NCBI RefSeq assembly: GCF_029227915.1
Contig: NC_079888.1
Location: 10,151,001-10,215,000 of the forward strand
Source: Hydractinia symbiolongicarpus
Lineage: Eukaryota > Cnidaria > Hydrozoa > Anthoathecata > Hydractiniidae
Length of the DNA stretch: 64,000 nt
Direction of reading: 5' to 3'
Position 1 is the first letter of the stretch. Each line of letters starts with the position of its first letter. A model generated the notes under the pieces. The model did no database searches. It was given only the letters and a program-made list of their open reading frames with translations, and was not told the DNA's origin. Shown here piece by piece: positions 23,732 to 35,364 of this stretch. Made by a program: the position numbers and the translations under genes.

Positions 23732-25612
23732 TCCCAGTAAACACAAAGACGTCTTAAAGACGTCTTTTCTCGTCTCTAGCTCGTTCGGACGTCTCTCGAC
23801 CAGAAAAAGACGTCTTAAAGACGTGTTTATAATACGAGTAAAATCTCGTTCAAAAGAAACGTCTTAAAGACGTTTTTATTTGGTCTCCGTTAGACCAGTT
23901 ATATCTCGTTTTAAAGAAACGTCTTAAAGTCGTCTTTATTTGGTCTCCGTTAGACCAGTTATATCTCGTTTTAAAGAAACGTCTCAAAGACGTCTTTATT
24001 TGGTCTCTGTAAGACCAGTAAAATCTCGTTCGAAAGAAACGTCTCAAAGACGTCTTCATTTGGTTTCTGTAAGACCAGTAAAATCACGTTGGGAATAAAC
24101 GTCTCAAAGACGTCTTTATTTGGTCTCTGTAAGACAAGTATAATCTCGTTCGAAATGAATGTCATCATTTCTTTTCGTTTTAAAGATAATTTCACAAGAA
24201 ACAAATAACTACGTTTTTTCTTTGCCCATTTGCAATAATTGGCGTAGAAATAAACGTTTTTGATATTTCAGAATTTTTTATACAGAGGTAGCCAAAAATT
24301 CGAATTAAATTTGTCCAAAAAAGGATACATTTTACAATGAAAACACCGTTCGAAAGACCGCATAGAATAAACTTGTAAGGAACATCGTTCTATTTCAACA
24401 AATGATGCATTTGATGTTTACTTTTCAACAAAAAAGAATAATTTGCTCCATAACACAACAAGTAAATACTAAAGCAAAAAAGGCTGTATTTATCCGAGAT
24501 ATGAATGGACAATAAAGAAAATATTTTGCTGATTAAAAGTAAGTATCTTAGATATTTTTTGTACTTTCTCGCGATTTTTGATCCTCACGCGGAAGATTAT
24601 GCTTACCACTTATTTTAAGCCGGTTTGAAATCAAGGGGAGCTTTCATCAATACTTGGGAAAATAATACTTTAAATGCTTAGTTTTAGCTTCACTATCCTT
24701 TCCCCTTTAATTGCACATGTTCTAAAGTTTTAGACCTCTTAAGTTTGTTCTTGAAAAAAAAACAGTAGCTACTTTATATATTGGTGTAATTACTGAAATT
24801 CATTTTATTAAAGGGTTGTTTGGAATATATCTTCAAAGAATAAACACATTATCCAACGTGCACAATATGTGCACAGATATATTTTACAAGCAGAGCTCAG
24901 ACCGAAGTGTTAGTGATTGGCGAAAATAAATCGACGCTGTTGTTCAAGACAAACTTCAAAGATACTAACTGTTATTGTTCATGGTCAACAATTATAATTT
25001 TGTTGTATTACACTGTATAGTTTGTGTTTACATGCACGCTTTTTTATAAGCAAAACAGCTTCAAATGCTTGATTGTTGCTTATCTGTTGCTCATTGAACA
25101 TTCATCTTTTAGAACAAGAAAAGTTTCCGAAAGTAATGATTTTGTTTTCGTTGTTGTTGCTTATAAAAAAGCTTGTATGTGATATTATTTTATTCTTATT
25201 AAACTGTTTATTTATATAAATGATATAAATATCAAGTTTCTATTAAGTTCTTCATCATCGTTTTCTTAACCCTTTTTTTGTTTTGGTTTGTCACATCTCC
25301 ATCAGAATTAAGATTACTAAATTCCTAATACGCAAGGGCTGAAATTATTTGAAGCAGGCCTGGCTTGACTGTATAACTTTTAAAAGAGGCTAAATTAAAG
25401 ACGTTTTTAAGACGTTTTGGTACCTACGGGAACGTCTCAAAAACGTCTTTAAAACGTCTTTAACACGTCGCAAAAGACGTCTTATTTACGTATCTCAAAG
25501 ACGTATTTAGGCGTTACGCTTTTAGACGGGTCAAAGACGTCTTAGAGACGTCTCATCTGGTCTTCAAAAGACGTTTTTAAGACGTGTTTAAGACGTCTCG
25601 TGTTTACTGGGA
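23732..25612. mobile_element. about 1.88-kb foldback-like element with GACGTC repeats
   Basis: The left end TCCCAGTAAACACAAAGACG and the right end CGTCTCGTGTTTACTGGGA are inverted repeats, extended inward by many copies of AGACGTCTT-type palindromes on both sides (23745-23825 and 25395-25600). The left arm runs into 60-bp tandem repeats. The middle, about 24180-25390, is unrelated AT-rich DNA without a coding frame. No convincing target-site duplication is seen, so the superfamily is open. The arrangement fits a non-autonomous foldback or MITE-like DNA transposon. Confidence 0.7.
23830..24165. repeat. 60-bp tandem repeat array (about 5.5 copies)
   Basis: The period is exactly 60 bp. Each unit contains AAACGTCTTAAAGACGTC and TTTATTTGGTCTC.GT.AGACC. 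Units differ by a few substitutions. Open frames of 69-77 codons here simply reflect the repeat (period 20 residues) and are not considered genes. It is not a CRISPR array: the repeats are contiguous, without unique spacers. Confidence 0.9.
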
Positions 25613-25824
25613 GATAAAGTGCATTTATTACCGTTCTCCCTAAATATTACACTAAAGAAGCTTGCCTCATTAAAGATAATTGAGCTAACTCATTTACTTC
25701 AACTTATGTTATAAAATGTTAACAAAAAGATTCTACTCTGGCATGAGCAACAGAAGAGGAGCACTTTATTCTTCTCCCCATATTTTAAGCACCTAGAAAC
25801 TTTATTAAAGCAGTAAATATTTGG

Positions 25825-25862
25825 ACTGAAGATATGCTTATATCAATAAGCATATCTTCAGT
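25825..25862. repeat. perfect 17-bp hairpin
   Basis: ACTGAAGATATGCTTAT and its exact complement are separated by ATCA. Both arms match at all 17 positions. Confidence 0.95.
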
Positions 25863-26751
25863 TGTAATAATGAATTCCAGAAATCTAATATATTGCAAGA
25901 AATCCACCAAAACGACCAACAAAAGTGATGGCCGATGAGTGTTTATTTGCTTTAAAAAAGACATGCGCATTCATTTGAGGCTGAGAAATGTATGAGCACA
26001 GGCAGCTTGATGAAGATTTAACCCGGATTATTTATCCGGTAGGTAGGTTTTTATCACGACAACGTCTAGTTTTTTAACAGTTCACACTCGTTTTTATACC
26101 TCATAAAGTTGATTAAAGGTTACAAAAGTTAATGTTCATACACCCACTCGTATTTGTAAAAAATACACTCTTTTGGTTCTGATTAAAAATGAAACAGAAA
26201 CATATGGACGTTTCTGGCAGATATTGTTTTAAAACAAAAACAAAACAAAAATGCGTGGATAAGAAAAGAAAATTAAAAACATTTTAAAACCCTAGGCACT
26301 TGCATGTTTTTTGCCATGTTTTCAGACAAAACAAAAGAAGCAAAATGCAGCCATTACATAGTTTAATAAATATTTTTCATATTCAATTTAAATATTTTGT
26401 TTAGTTTTCCAATAAATTACATTTTACTTTCGCTACCTTTAATACAGTATCGTCTTTGTGCTGCCCAATGTATCACACCATCTTTCCTGTTTGGTTTTAA
26501 GATCCTGTGTTTGTCATAGGTGTTGTTATTTCAGCACTCAGTGAAGAATTAGCTCATATGCAGTACAAACTCATCATGTATTTCCGAAATACATTCTTTA
26601 TAACAGTGAATCGCACAAAGGTATCGGGTTCCACATACCAAATGCTCCCTAATTAAGAAAAAATTTCAGGTTGCTCTTAAATCAACCCATTTTAAAAAAA
26701 CTGGATTTAGAGATAAAAAGTTATTTTTTCATTTCCCATATCTCTACATTG

Positions 26752-26812
26752 CCGACTTTCATACAGCGCAGTTTGGGCACGAGTAACGCGCTTGTAGGGA
26801 CAAATTTTAGCC
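26752..26812. repeat. arm of a 60-bp dispersed inverted repeat
   Basis: CCGACTTTCATACAGCGCAG and TTTGGGCAC.AGTAA, then TAGGGACAA, recur in the opposite orientation at 28742-28802 with few mismatches. The shared part does not extend further on either side. Confidence 0.8.
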
Positions 26813-28741
26813 TGTTTTTGTTTGACTCGATAGCCCAGTCACGTTTCTCGGTCACTTTCTCACAAAGAATTATTTGTGTCATAAGGAAAGGGCAGAAATG
26901 TGTAACGTTCTCCTAATTCTTTGCATATTATACTAACGTTTAACTTTTAAATAATGTGTTGATATGGTGCAGCTAGTCCTCTCAGCGGTATATTAACTTT
27001 ATTAAAAAACTTCAAGTAAGAACAACCTACAGTTATTAACTTTTACAAAGTTCAAAGTTGGATATCATACAAAGGCTATTTTTAGCTATGTGGCTTGTGA
27101 CAGTGAGCATGGACTGAAGTACTTGTTAAAATATACATAACACATCCCCTCGTTATAATCAACCTTCAAGGTATAAATTAAATATAGCTAGATGAATGAA
27201 ACCACCAATGTATAATGTATGCTTGGCTATGGCTAGCTACCTAGAACAAGGGCAAACAAGAAGGACAACCAAACATGAATTAGGGCTAGCTAATTGTAGC
27301 GAAAGTAGAAAAAATGGATAATCCAATATCAAGCTGAAAGAATCAAGATATGGATAATCATCAAAGGCCATTGTCAAATTTGGATGAATGGTTATTAAAA
27401 ATGCCACAACTACATCATATGTAACAGCTTACTGTCTTAATTACGTAATTATCTAAAAGCGAATATTAACTCCACCGACTACATAACTTTATGGTTTAGC
27501 ATCTCGTAAAATAACTTTGTTGTGATTGAATTGGAAGTCATCGGATGAAAAGCGAATTAGTAAAAACATTCAAACATCCATGTAGCTACTATAATTTTGT
27601 TGTTTCGATTCAGATAAAGACGTGGAATAAAGGCATATTTCCAGATAATGTATAAGGAAATGATCTACAGATCCATCGTCAATTTAAAATTTAAATCTTA
27701 AAAGTTTTTTAAATTTTTAATTTAACTTTTTCTGGCTAACTGTTTTATTTTTTATGGGAAAAAAGTTTTTTTGTGGATGCAGGTAATCTTTAAAAGAAGT
27801 GATTTTTACAGAAAGAAATTTTCATGTTTTTTTAAGCTTTTTTCTTTAGTTCACAAGTTCACAGCGAATTTTAAAAGTCAGTCATGTCTTTACAAATTAT
27901 TCGCTGAAATAAATTCCTGTGAATAAGTATCAAGAGAACATTATGATTTCTTTTCAACGTTATACCATCTCTGTCAGAAAAGTTTGACCTACCATCCCCC
28001 TTTTAATATTAGATTCCTAACCAATTTATAATTTTGGCTAATCTGGCAATTTTAAAGTTTTTTGCAAGAATTAATTTAATGTCTTTATATATATATATAT
28101 GATTTTTCATTTGCTGGACTCGTTTATGTTTTAGGAAACTTAAAGATTATGTATGTCAAATGTTGATGAAGATTTTTGCATAAAAAATTTTTGCTGATGC
28201 TGAAGATAGAAAATAATCAGTATTTTCAAATAAGGTAGACTAACAGGTAACATAATGATAATATAACAAAAGTAGTTGCAGTGATGTTTTTCCTGTCCTT
28301 GTCCAGACAAACCAAAACTAACTGGCTTAAACTACACCTAGTTAGCTAACTGTATAACTGCACTTGCTTACTTTTGAAATATAGTGGTAGTAATTATTGG
28401 AGACAATACTTTTTAAAGATAAAAAATAAAAATGAGCAATGTGGTGCCAACAATAACATTTCTTTCTGGTTAAACATGTCGGACACTTGACTTTTATTAG
28501 CTAGGCTAAACCTCTTACGATGGAGTCAACTGATTTTAGTCATTATTAACCTTAAACTTTGTGTTTTTTGGATAGAATACAGTCCATAAACCATTAAAGA
28601 ATACTCTTCTTTGATTTTAGTGTTATAATAGTAAACCAGGGAGGTATAAAAGTTATTTTATACCTCCGTTGGTAAAGTTACAAGTTAAATTTTTTGTTAA
28701 TGTTGTTGCTTTCTTCTAGTTGCGCTACCATTATGAAAATA

Positions 28742-28911
28742 TTTGTCCCTACTAGTGCTTTACTAGTGCCCAAACTGCGCTGTATGAAAGTCGGTAATTA
28801 TACTTGTTTTGTTTATTTGTTGCGCGATAAAAAAGTCTTGCTACGGAAACGCGAAATACAATGTATACAGGACGGATCAACCCGCAGATTTATCCACGGG
28901 CTACCGACCAG
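28742..28911 (+). mobile_element. Helitron 3' remnant with mutated terminus
   Basis: Ends in ATCCACGGGCTACCGACCAG: the Helitron hairpin region and terminus, with CTAG changed to CCAG, immediately followed by the TC start of the next unit. Its 5' limit is not defined. The first 60 bp match 26752-26812 inverted. Confidence 0.5.
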
Positions 28912-29249
28912 TCTCTATAAATATCCGCATTTTGTCTGACGGTACAAAATACATAATAATAAAAAAAATGAAAAAACGAGGGTTAATTTTAGCCACAACT
29001 CGGTCACGGGTTGATGACGTCATCAAATAAATCTTCAAACCCTAATATCTCATCAACCGTTTGTCAAAAGCACATGATCCAATACATTTTCTTAATCAGC
29101 AGTTTAAGCTCTACATAATATGGGCAACGTGAAAACAAGGTTCTAATTTTTCTTGTGGATGTGTCGCTGAGGTCATCAAAATTCAAATGACGCTTCTTTT
29201 TTATTTTTATCCTGCCTTAGTGGATTACTCCACGGGCCTAATCGACTAG
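28912..29249 (+). mobile_element. non-autonomous Helitron, 338 bp
   Basis: Starts TCTCTATAAATATCCGC and ends GTGGA-TTAC-TCCAC then GGGCCTAATCGACTAG. The interior holds GATGACGTCATCAAA and AACCGTTTGTCAAAAG, the internal blocks of the longer units downstream. The next unit starts directly after CTAG. Confidence 0.75.
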
Positions 29250-29400
29250 TCTCTATAATAATACGGAGACTATGTATGTCTGTCTGCAACAGGCAAAGCG
29301 GTTGTGTTCATTTTTCTTTGATGTTGCCGAAAAAGCAAGTCTAGTATGTTAAATTTTGTGACGTTTCAGCACGACGTCAATAGCACTACTTTAACGTCAA
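29250..29400 (+). mobile_element. Helitron 5' part, cut by the next unit
   Basis: Starts TCTCTATAATAATACGGAGA directly after the preceding CTAG. It has no 3' hairpin of its own before a new TC start appears at 29401. Confidence 0.6.
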
Positions 29401-29986
29401 TCTCTTATAATAATACGCTAAGTGTGTCTGTCTGTCACTTTTGCAAAGTGGATTACATTCTTCAAAATTTTCTTTAACAAATTCTATAAAACATCGCCTA
29501 TAAAATTGTTCTGTAATTTACCAAACTTTACCGATAAAATAGTATTGACGTCAAAGGAAAGTTAATTAAGATTAGTGAAGCCATTACAATGCACTTAAAA
29601 CTTTGAGGCCAAATAACTTGGAAACGAGGTGGTGACGTCAATGTTTTTTCACCGCGTGGGTAACTAGGGACCATCTAGGATCAATTTGGGTAATTTTCCT
29701 AAACCCGGATCCCCGAATCCGTTTCGGAATGGATGGGTTGATGACGTCATTAAAAAACCTTTAAACCCTAATATCTCTGCAACCGTTTGTCAAAAGTACA
29801 TGATCCTATACATTTTCTTGCTCAGCGTTTCAAGATCTATACGATGAAGGCAACAGGCATACACATTTCTGAAAAAAACATTTTGTGTTCTGACATGTCT
29901 CTGCTGACGTCATCAAAATTTTAATGACGGTTGTTTTTTTCTGTTATCCTGCCTAAGTGGATTTTTCCACGGGCCTTATCGACTAG
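29401..29986 (+). mobile_element. non-autonomous Helitron, 586 bp
   Basis: Starts TCTCTTATAATAATACGC after an A. Ends with hairpin GTGGA-TTTT-TCCAC, GGGCCTTATC and GACTAG. The interior is nearly identical to the unit that follows (for example AAAGTGGATT.CATTCTTC, GAAACGAGGTGGTGACGTC, ACCGCGTGGGTAACTAGGG). No coding capacity. Confidence 0.85.
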
Positions 29987-30731
29987 TCTCTATAATAATA
30001 CGCTAATTCCGTGTGTCTGTCTGTCACTTTTGCAAAGTGGATTTCATTCTTCAAAATTTTCTTTAACAAATTCTATAAAACATCGCCTAAAAAATTGTTC
30101 TGTAATTTACCAAACTTTACCGATAAAATAGTATTGACGTCAAAGGAAAGTTAATTAAGATTAGTGAAGCCATTGCAATGCACTTAAAACTTTTAGGCCA
30201 AATAACTTGGAAACGAGGTGGTGACGTCAATGTTTTTTCACCGCGTGGGTAACTAGGGACAACCTGGGACCAATTTGGGTAAGTTTTTCAAACCTGGGTC
30301 CCCGAATCCGTTTCGGAATGGACGGTTTGATGACGTCATCAAAAAACCTTTAAACCTTGATATCTCTGCAACCGTTTGTCAAAGATACATGATCATATAC
30401 ATTTTCTTGATAAGCGTTTCAAGACCTATACAATGAAGGCAGCAGGTATACAAATTTCTAAAAAAAAAATTTGGGGGGTTTGACTGGCCATTGCTGACAT
30501 CAGCAAAATGTTAAAACCCTTATGTTTCATTAACTGCTTATCAAAAAGATATGATCATATACATTTTCTTGGTCAGCGTTTTAACATCTGCATAGTACAG
30601 GCAACGAATAAACTAAATTTCGCCAAATATTTTTGTAATTGCACTGCTGACGTCAGCAAAAAATCTAAAACAACCTACTTTTCCATTGTCCTTCTGCCTA
30701 AGTGGATTTTTCCACGGGCCTTATCGACTAG
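29987..30731 (+). mobile_element. non-autonomous Helitron, 745 bp
   Basis: TC start (TCTCTATAATAATACGC) immediately after the CTAG of the preceding unit. Ends with the same hairpin and CTAG at 30728-30731. It differs from its neighbour by an extra block near the 3' end (about 160 bp with CATGATCATATACATTTTC), i.e. an internal duplication. Confidence 0.85.
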
Positions 30732-31256
30732 TATCCTATATTAAATTAATGAAGCCATTACAGTGCACCTAACTTTGACGCCAAATAATTGGAAACGAGG
30801 TGGTGACGTCAATGATTTTTCACCGCGTGGGTGACTAGGGACCACCTGGGACCCATTTGGGTAAGTTTCCCAAACCTGAGTCCCCGAATCCGTTTCGGAA
30901 TGCAAGGGTTTATGACGTCATCAAAAAACCTTTAAACCCAATATTTCCGTAACCGTTTGTCAAAAGTACATGATCCTATACATTTTTTGGATCACCGTTT
31001 CAAGATCTATAAGATGAAGGCAATAGGTACACAAATTCCCCAAAACAATTCTTGGGTTTTGACAAGTCATTGCTGACGTAAGCAAAATTTTAAAACCTTT
31101 ACATCTCATTATCCGCTCATCAAAAGCACATGATCATATACATTTTCTCGATCAGCAGTTTAAGCTCTACACAATAGAGGCAACGTGAAAACAAGCTTTT
31201 GAATTATTTTATGTGGATGGATTTCTGACAAATAACGCTTCTTTTTCGTTTTTATC
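30732..31256 (+). mobile_element. truncated Helitron copy
   Basis: Contains the internal blocks of the two preceding units (GAAACGAGGTGGTGACGTC, ACCGCGTGGGTGACTAGGG, TGACGTCATCAAAAAACC) and the end block of the 338-bp unit (CAGTTTAAGCTCTACA). It lacks the TC start region and stops at TTTTTATC, where the others continue into the terminal hairpin. Confidence 0.7.
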
Positions 31257-31259
31257 ATG

Positions 31260-32753
31260 AAGCATCCGCAACCTATCACCGGCATTTATTACATCTTTAT
31301 CAAGTTCATTTGGAAAATAAAAAAAGCCTTATTCACATGGTCATACGTTAATAAACTGAGAACCACAAATAGCATGGTACTGAAACTCCTAGTAGCTAAG
31401 CTTTTATCATTTTGGATCAGAAATATGAAAAAACAGAATTCTAAAATTTTTCAACACGTGGGTGTACTACGTCGTTTTTGGAAGACACTGTTCTATTGTT
31501 TTTTTAACAATTTGATGCATGAATTATATGATGTACTGAGATTGTAAACTTTTATATTTATATATCTAAAATTCTTCACGGAACTGATGTACTTCGCCAT
31601 CCCACTCCTTTACGCCCGTAGGCGTAATTTTATTTTTAGAAAAGACATGAATATGTTACTGCATTAACTGCCTGTTCAGTAAAAGGACTGCCTTGACAAG
31701 TAACTACATTGCCCATAACTATCTTTTGGTTCTCTTCTTTGGACACCTTGTGCAGGTTAAGGTTGTTCCATAGCTTACACAGAGGACCCCATTACATGGA
31801 ACATACGGCTCTGTAATCGTTCCATGATCTGGAGATTCTGTTCCAGATTAATTTTCCTTAAATCTTTATCTTAAATATACGCATTCATGCAACATCTTTC
31901 AGCAAGACCCATTTAAATCTTTCCTCGTCGGTAATTATTTTAAACCTTTTGGTAGACAGTTTCTCCAGGATTCTTCTGATTGATCGTTTTCAGACGATGA
32001 ATCAGAATAATCATTATATTTCTTCTTCTTTTTTTTTACAAGAGGGATTTTTACTTTTTTGTTGTTGTTCCATTATGAAAGAGGGCTCATTTATTAAGTT
32101 TACTGACCCCTTAACTTCGGGGAGGATAAACGGGCCGCTAAAGGGTTTAGAGCCAATGTTAGATCGAAAGGAGATTACGAAATAAAATTATAATTTTACT
32201 CTTGCTTATCAATATCTCAGTATAAGTGCAACAAGAAATAATTATTCAATTCAAAAATTTCATTTACACACGATTTTTATGAAAGATAAAAGTTAACTCA
32301 CTTATGAATTTTATCCATATGATCTAAAATATGTAATTGGAGATCTAAAACATATGACCAGGGTTCTGTTCTCACTTCGTATACTCCTTTGTGCTCATTT
32401 GATTCCATTGTAAAATGTGTATCCTTAACAATGTACTTATTGCCAGCCCATTATTGTGCCACATCTCGTTGCTTGTTGATTGCAGCTGTTTTAATGTTGA
32501 ATGTCGTCAACTAAGTAAAGGAATTAGAACATATCTGTATTGTAATCAAAAAACTTACATTTATAAGATCCACATGATCATAAAATGAATTTCTTTTTAA
32601 GATATGGTGTAAGATGAAAATTATTACTCAGTCATTGTTTTCAGTTTTTCCCATAGTAACGTCTGCTTTCAAAGTTTCCATCGTTTTTTCAGATATTTCC
32701 ACTGATGGGATCTGGCTTTGTATGCTTTTGGGGGTGATGTAATGTGAATTGGC
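31260..32753 (-). other. traces of a decayed minus-strand coding element
   Basis: No intact gene. On the minus strand short coding-looking stretches remain: a Lys/Ser/Glu-rich segment (YNDYSDSSSENDQSEESW, about 31930-32060) and a segment at 32290-32520 (VKDTHFTMESNEHKGVYEV). Both could be the 3' part of the Pif1-type element at 33.8-35.3 kb, or a separate transposon. I cannot name the family. Confidence 0.35.
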
Positions 32754-32757
32754 TTAA

Positions 32758-33716
32758 GGTGACATTGTACATTATTGTATCAAAAAATTGATTTTTTTTA
32801 TTAGCCATTTATACTAAAGAAACGACGATCTTTCCAATGGTTCAACTATTTATTTATTTTTTGAAGGGGAATATTGACTTTATTCAAACAACTAACTTTT
32901 CTTTCTGATCGGTCTTTCATACCTTAAATTGAATAAGAGTTAAGAGTGAATGTTTTAACACTTATTATCCTCTTGAGTATAACTTTTAAAAATAAATTAT
33001 ATTTCCTTTCCGAAAAGCAATGACCATTGCATCTGAAAAAAAAACACTTTCCTTTCTAAAAATGTATGCTATCCTGTTCTGTTTCTGCAAGTCACAGAAA
33101 AATGTTAAACGACTTAGAAAGTTCTATTTCTATGGTATTCTCAGTCACGTCTTTGCGAATAATAAAATTTAAAAGGACAGCCTTCTGAATATTCATCGCC
33201 TCGGAAGTGTGAAATTGTCACCATCATTAAAGGTGTGATATTTAAAAAATCTTTAAAACACTTTTTCGTAGTGTTGTTTTTTTCGTATACCATCTATTAC
33301 ATTTCAACTCTCTTTTACAACACTACAGAAGATCTACAAGGGAGAGTGCTGCTGTGCTGTAGCCAACGTGTTAAAAAATGGCTTTATTATAAAAAGTAAA
33401 ATAAATCAAAAACGGGGTCTTTGTGGAAAATAATTAAAAAAATCGTTTTTACATACATCTATCACGATTCTATAGAACATCGAATGAGATTTGGAGACGA
33501 AGTAGTTTTGTAAATGAAGTCGCTTTTTTAAAGGTAGGGTGTGTTTCAAAAATGTCTCTGTACTTTTCACGAGTTAAAAAGTTTCAAATTATTATTATAC
33601 CATTTGATAGGTGGTTGAAAATGCTTTTTGGTGATGCATGAATGAATAAACTTTGATTAACTATCGCTGGAAAAATCGCGATTTAATAAACCATGCTCAA
33701 AAGGTATACCGTCACC
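32758..33716. mobile_element. 959-bp MITE with TTAA target duplication
   Basis: Terminal inverted repeats GGTGACATTGTAC (left) and GGTATACCGTCACC (right; inverse GGTGACGGTATACC), flanked by TTAA at 32754-32757 and 33717-33720. TTAA targets occur in piggyBac and Kolobok families. The termini differ from those of the CCCTATT-type MITE, so this is another family. No transposase. It lies within decayed coding sequence of the neighbouring minus-strand element. Confidence 0.7.
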
Positions 33717-33849
33717 TTAAGTAAAATGTAATGCTAAGATAAATATTTACTGGCACTAATCTTTGAGGAAATTGTCTAAAAAATAGTATATTAAGGTGCT
33801 ACGTTTAACGTTTCATGATTTTACAAATATAATTATTGTAATTTAGAAC

Positions 33850-35300
33850 TGCTTACCCAACAGATTTGAATTCTGCAATATGTGAGCTGCTACTGGCTTA
33901 TTTTTGATAATATGCAGTGTCGCATTTTTAACTTTCCTTGGGATCGATTCAACAGCATTGATTTTAAAGATGTCGTGTACAGTAATGGCAATCTTTGTTT
34001 CTAAAAACAAAGATTTTCATGTTTTTTTCTGCTATTTTGTCATACATGTTAAATATATTCTTGTAGGCAATCTAAATACACTTCAGCATGTCAGCTACAT
34101 TTGGTGATTTTTCTATCTTTTGAAAATTCGTTCACACACTAGGCACAGAGTGCTGTTAATGATTTTACTTCAATCTTGGGTAGGATACAGTTCATGCAAA
34201 ATGAATGCTGACATTCTTAAATATATACAGGAAGTTTTGCATGTTATTACATAAGTTGCGCTTGCACAATTTTAGATAGGATTTATTTCGTTATCCAAAT
34301 TTTTTACGTTGTATATATTCTGTGGAAAACTGTCAATGTAATTCTTTCGTAGTTTTCCCATAATATTTCGTGTACATTTGGCGTTTTCTAATTTTGTCCC
34401 ACCACCTGTATTGCTTTTTTTATTATGTCTATCACGTTTCATGGGGTCACATGTAACACACTTTGGGGAAGAATGTGGGATCCTGCTACTTTAAAGTTTG
34501 CTGAGAGTTATTTCAACATTCCTCATTTTTGAATAATAGTTTAGGTGCATTTTGGTGGTATGTACACCTGTTTCTTCATTCACTGGATTTATATAGAAGG
34601 CAATCTTATTCCTTTCAATCAATTTCCGTAGATCTATTTCGTTTTTCCTCATTTAGGCTGATCAAGGTCACCAAAGAAATTGACAGTTGGTACACCACCA
34701 TAATAATTATCAAAGTCTCCCGTAGCCTTGCATAATCTTTGGATGCACCAGGCCGCAAGAAGCTTTGACTGCACGCTACGTTCATCAATATTCAGTTGAA
34801 ATAATTTTAGTCCATTATTTTCATGCATCCTTGTATACTTACTATCTCAGTTTTCTTAGAGATACATCATCCAACGGATAGTCAGAAAGCTGGACAGAAT
34901 TTAAATTCTTATCTTTTTTGAGTTTGTGTGGTGGTGGAGTCATTGAATGTATAGTGCGATCATTAGGTACGAGTACTGAAGCAGATTTTACCAGCTGTTC
35001 CTTGTATTAATAAACGTAAAGGCTGGGTACCTGTTGGCAATGTTCCTTTTACGACAATTTATTAGCATGTAAGATGTTTATTTGAGGTAAGGTACAATCA
35101 TTGGCATGCTGCAATTCATTTCTTTCCTCTTTTTCAGATATAGATTATAACCATATGTCAGCATTATTTAGCCATTGACTACCAAAACTTTGAATTGCAT
35201 AATTATTCCAATCAAATGTAGGCCCTCCATTGTGAAGAACCTGTTGTACATCCGGCTCATTGATATCAGCAACGTGATGCCTTGCAATATCTCTCAGTAT
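33850..35300 (-). pseudogene. decayed Pif1-type helicase of a Helitron-like element
   Basis: Several minus-strand fragments in shifting frames follow the order of a Pif1/RecD-like helicase. They are NEPDVQQVLHNGGPTFDWNN (about 35210), PLRLLIQGTAGK (Walker A region, about 35010), NDRTIHSMTPPPHKLKKDK (about 34930), and YYGGVPTVNFFGDLDQP (about 34660, equivalent to the GDxxQLPP motif). KINAVESIPRKVKNATLHI follows at about 33930. Stops and frameshifts separate them, so no protein is made. Pif1 helicases are the motor of animal Helitrons. The Rep domain is not seen here. Confidence 0.6.
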
Positions 35301-35307
35301 TTCTCTG

Positions 35308-35364
35308 CCCAAAATTCAGTCATTGCAGAAATGAAGATCATTTCTGCAATGACTGAATTTTGGG
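35308..35364. repeat. perfect 27-bp palindrome with 3-nt loop
   Basis: CCCAAAATTCAGTCATTGCA (20 of 27 bases shown) continues to GAAATGA, then AGA, then the exact complement of all 27 bases. It lies at the upstream edge of the Pif1 remnant. A perfect arm of this length in diverged DNA must be recent or maintained. Confidence 0.95.

Larger units (their letters stand above)
25613..28741. other. non-coding, no gene seen
   Basis: AT-rich sequence with short open frames only (at most 81 codons). It contains a perfect 17-bp hairpin (25825-25862), one arm of a 60-bp inverted repeat (26752-26812), and a 12-bp hairpin GGAGGTATAAAA / TTTTATACCTCC near 28640-28668. Confidence 0.5.

Noticed and set aside
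23830-24165. CRISPR-like regular repeats
   Set aside because: Repeats are contiguous and degenerate, there are no unique spacers, and the DNA is eukaryotic.
23850-24204. Two repeat-containing minus-strand frames (69 and 77 codons)
   Set aside because: They are translations of the 60-bp tandem repeat in two frames, without start context or splice support.
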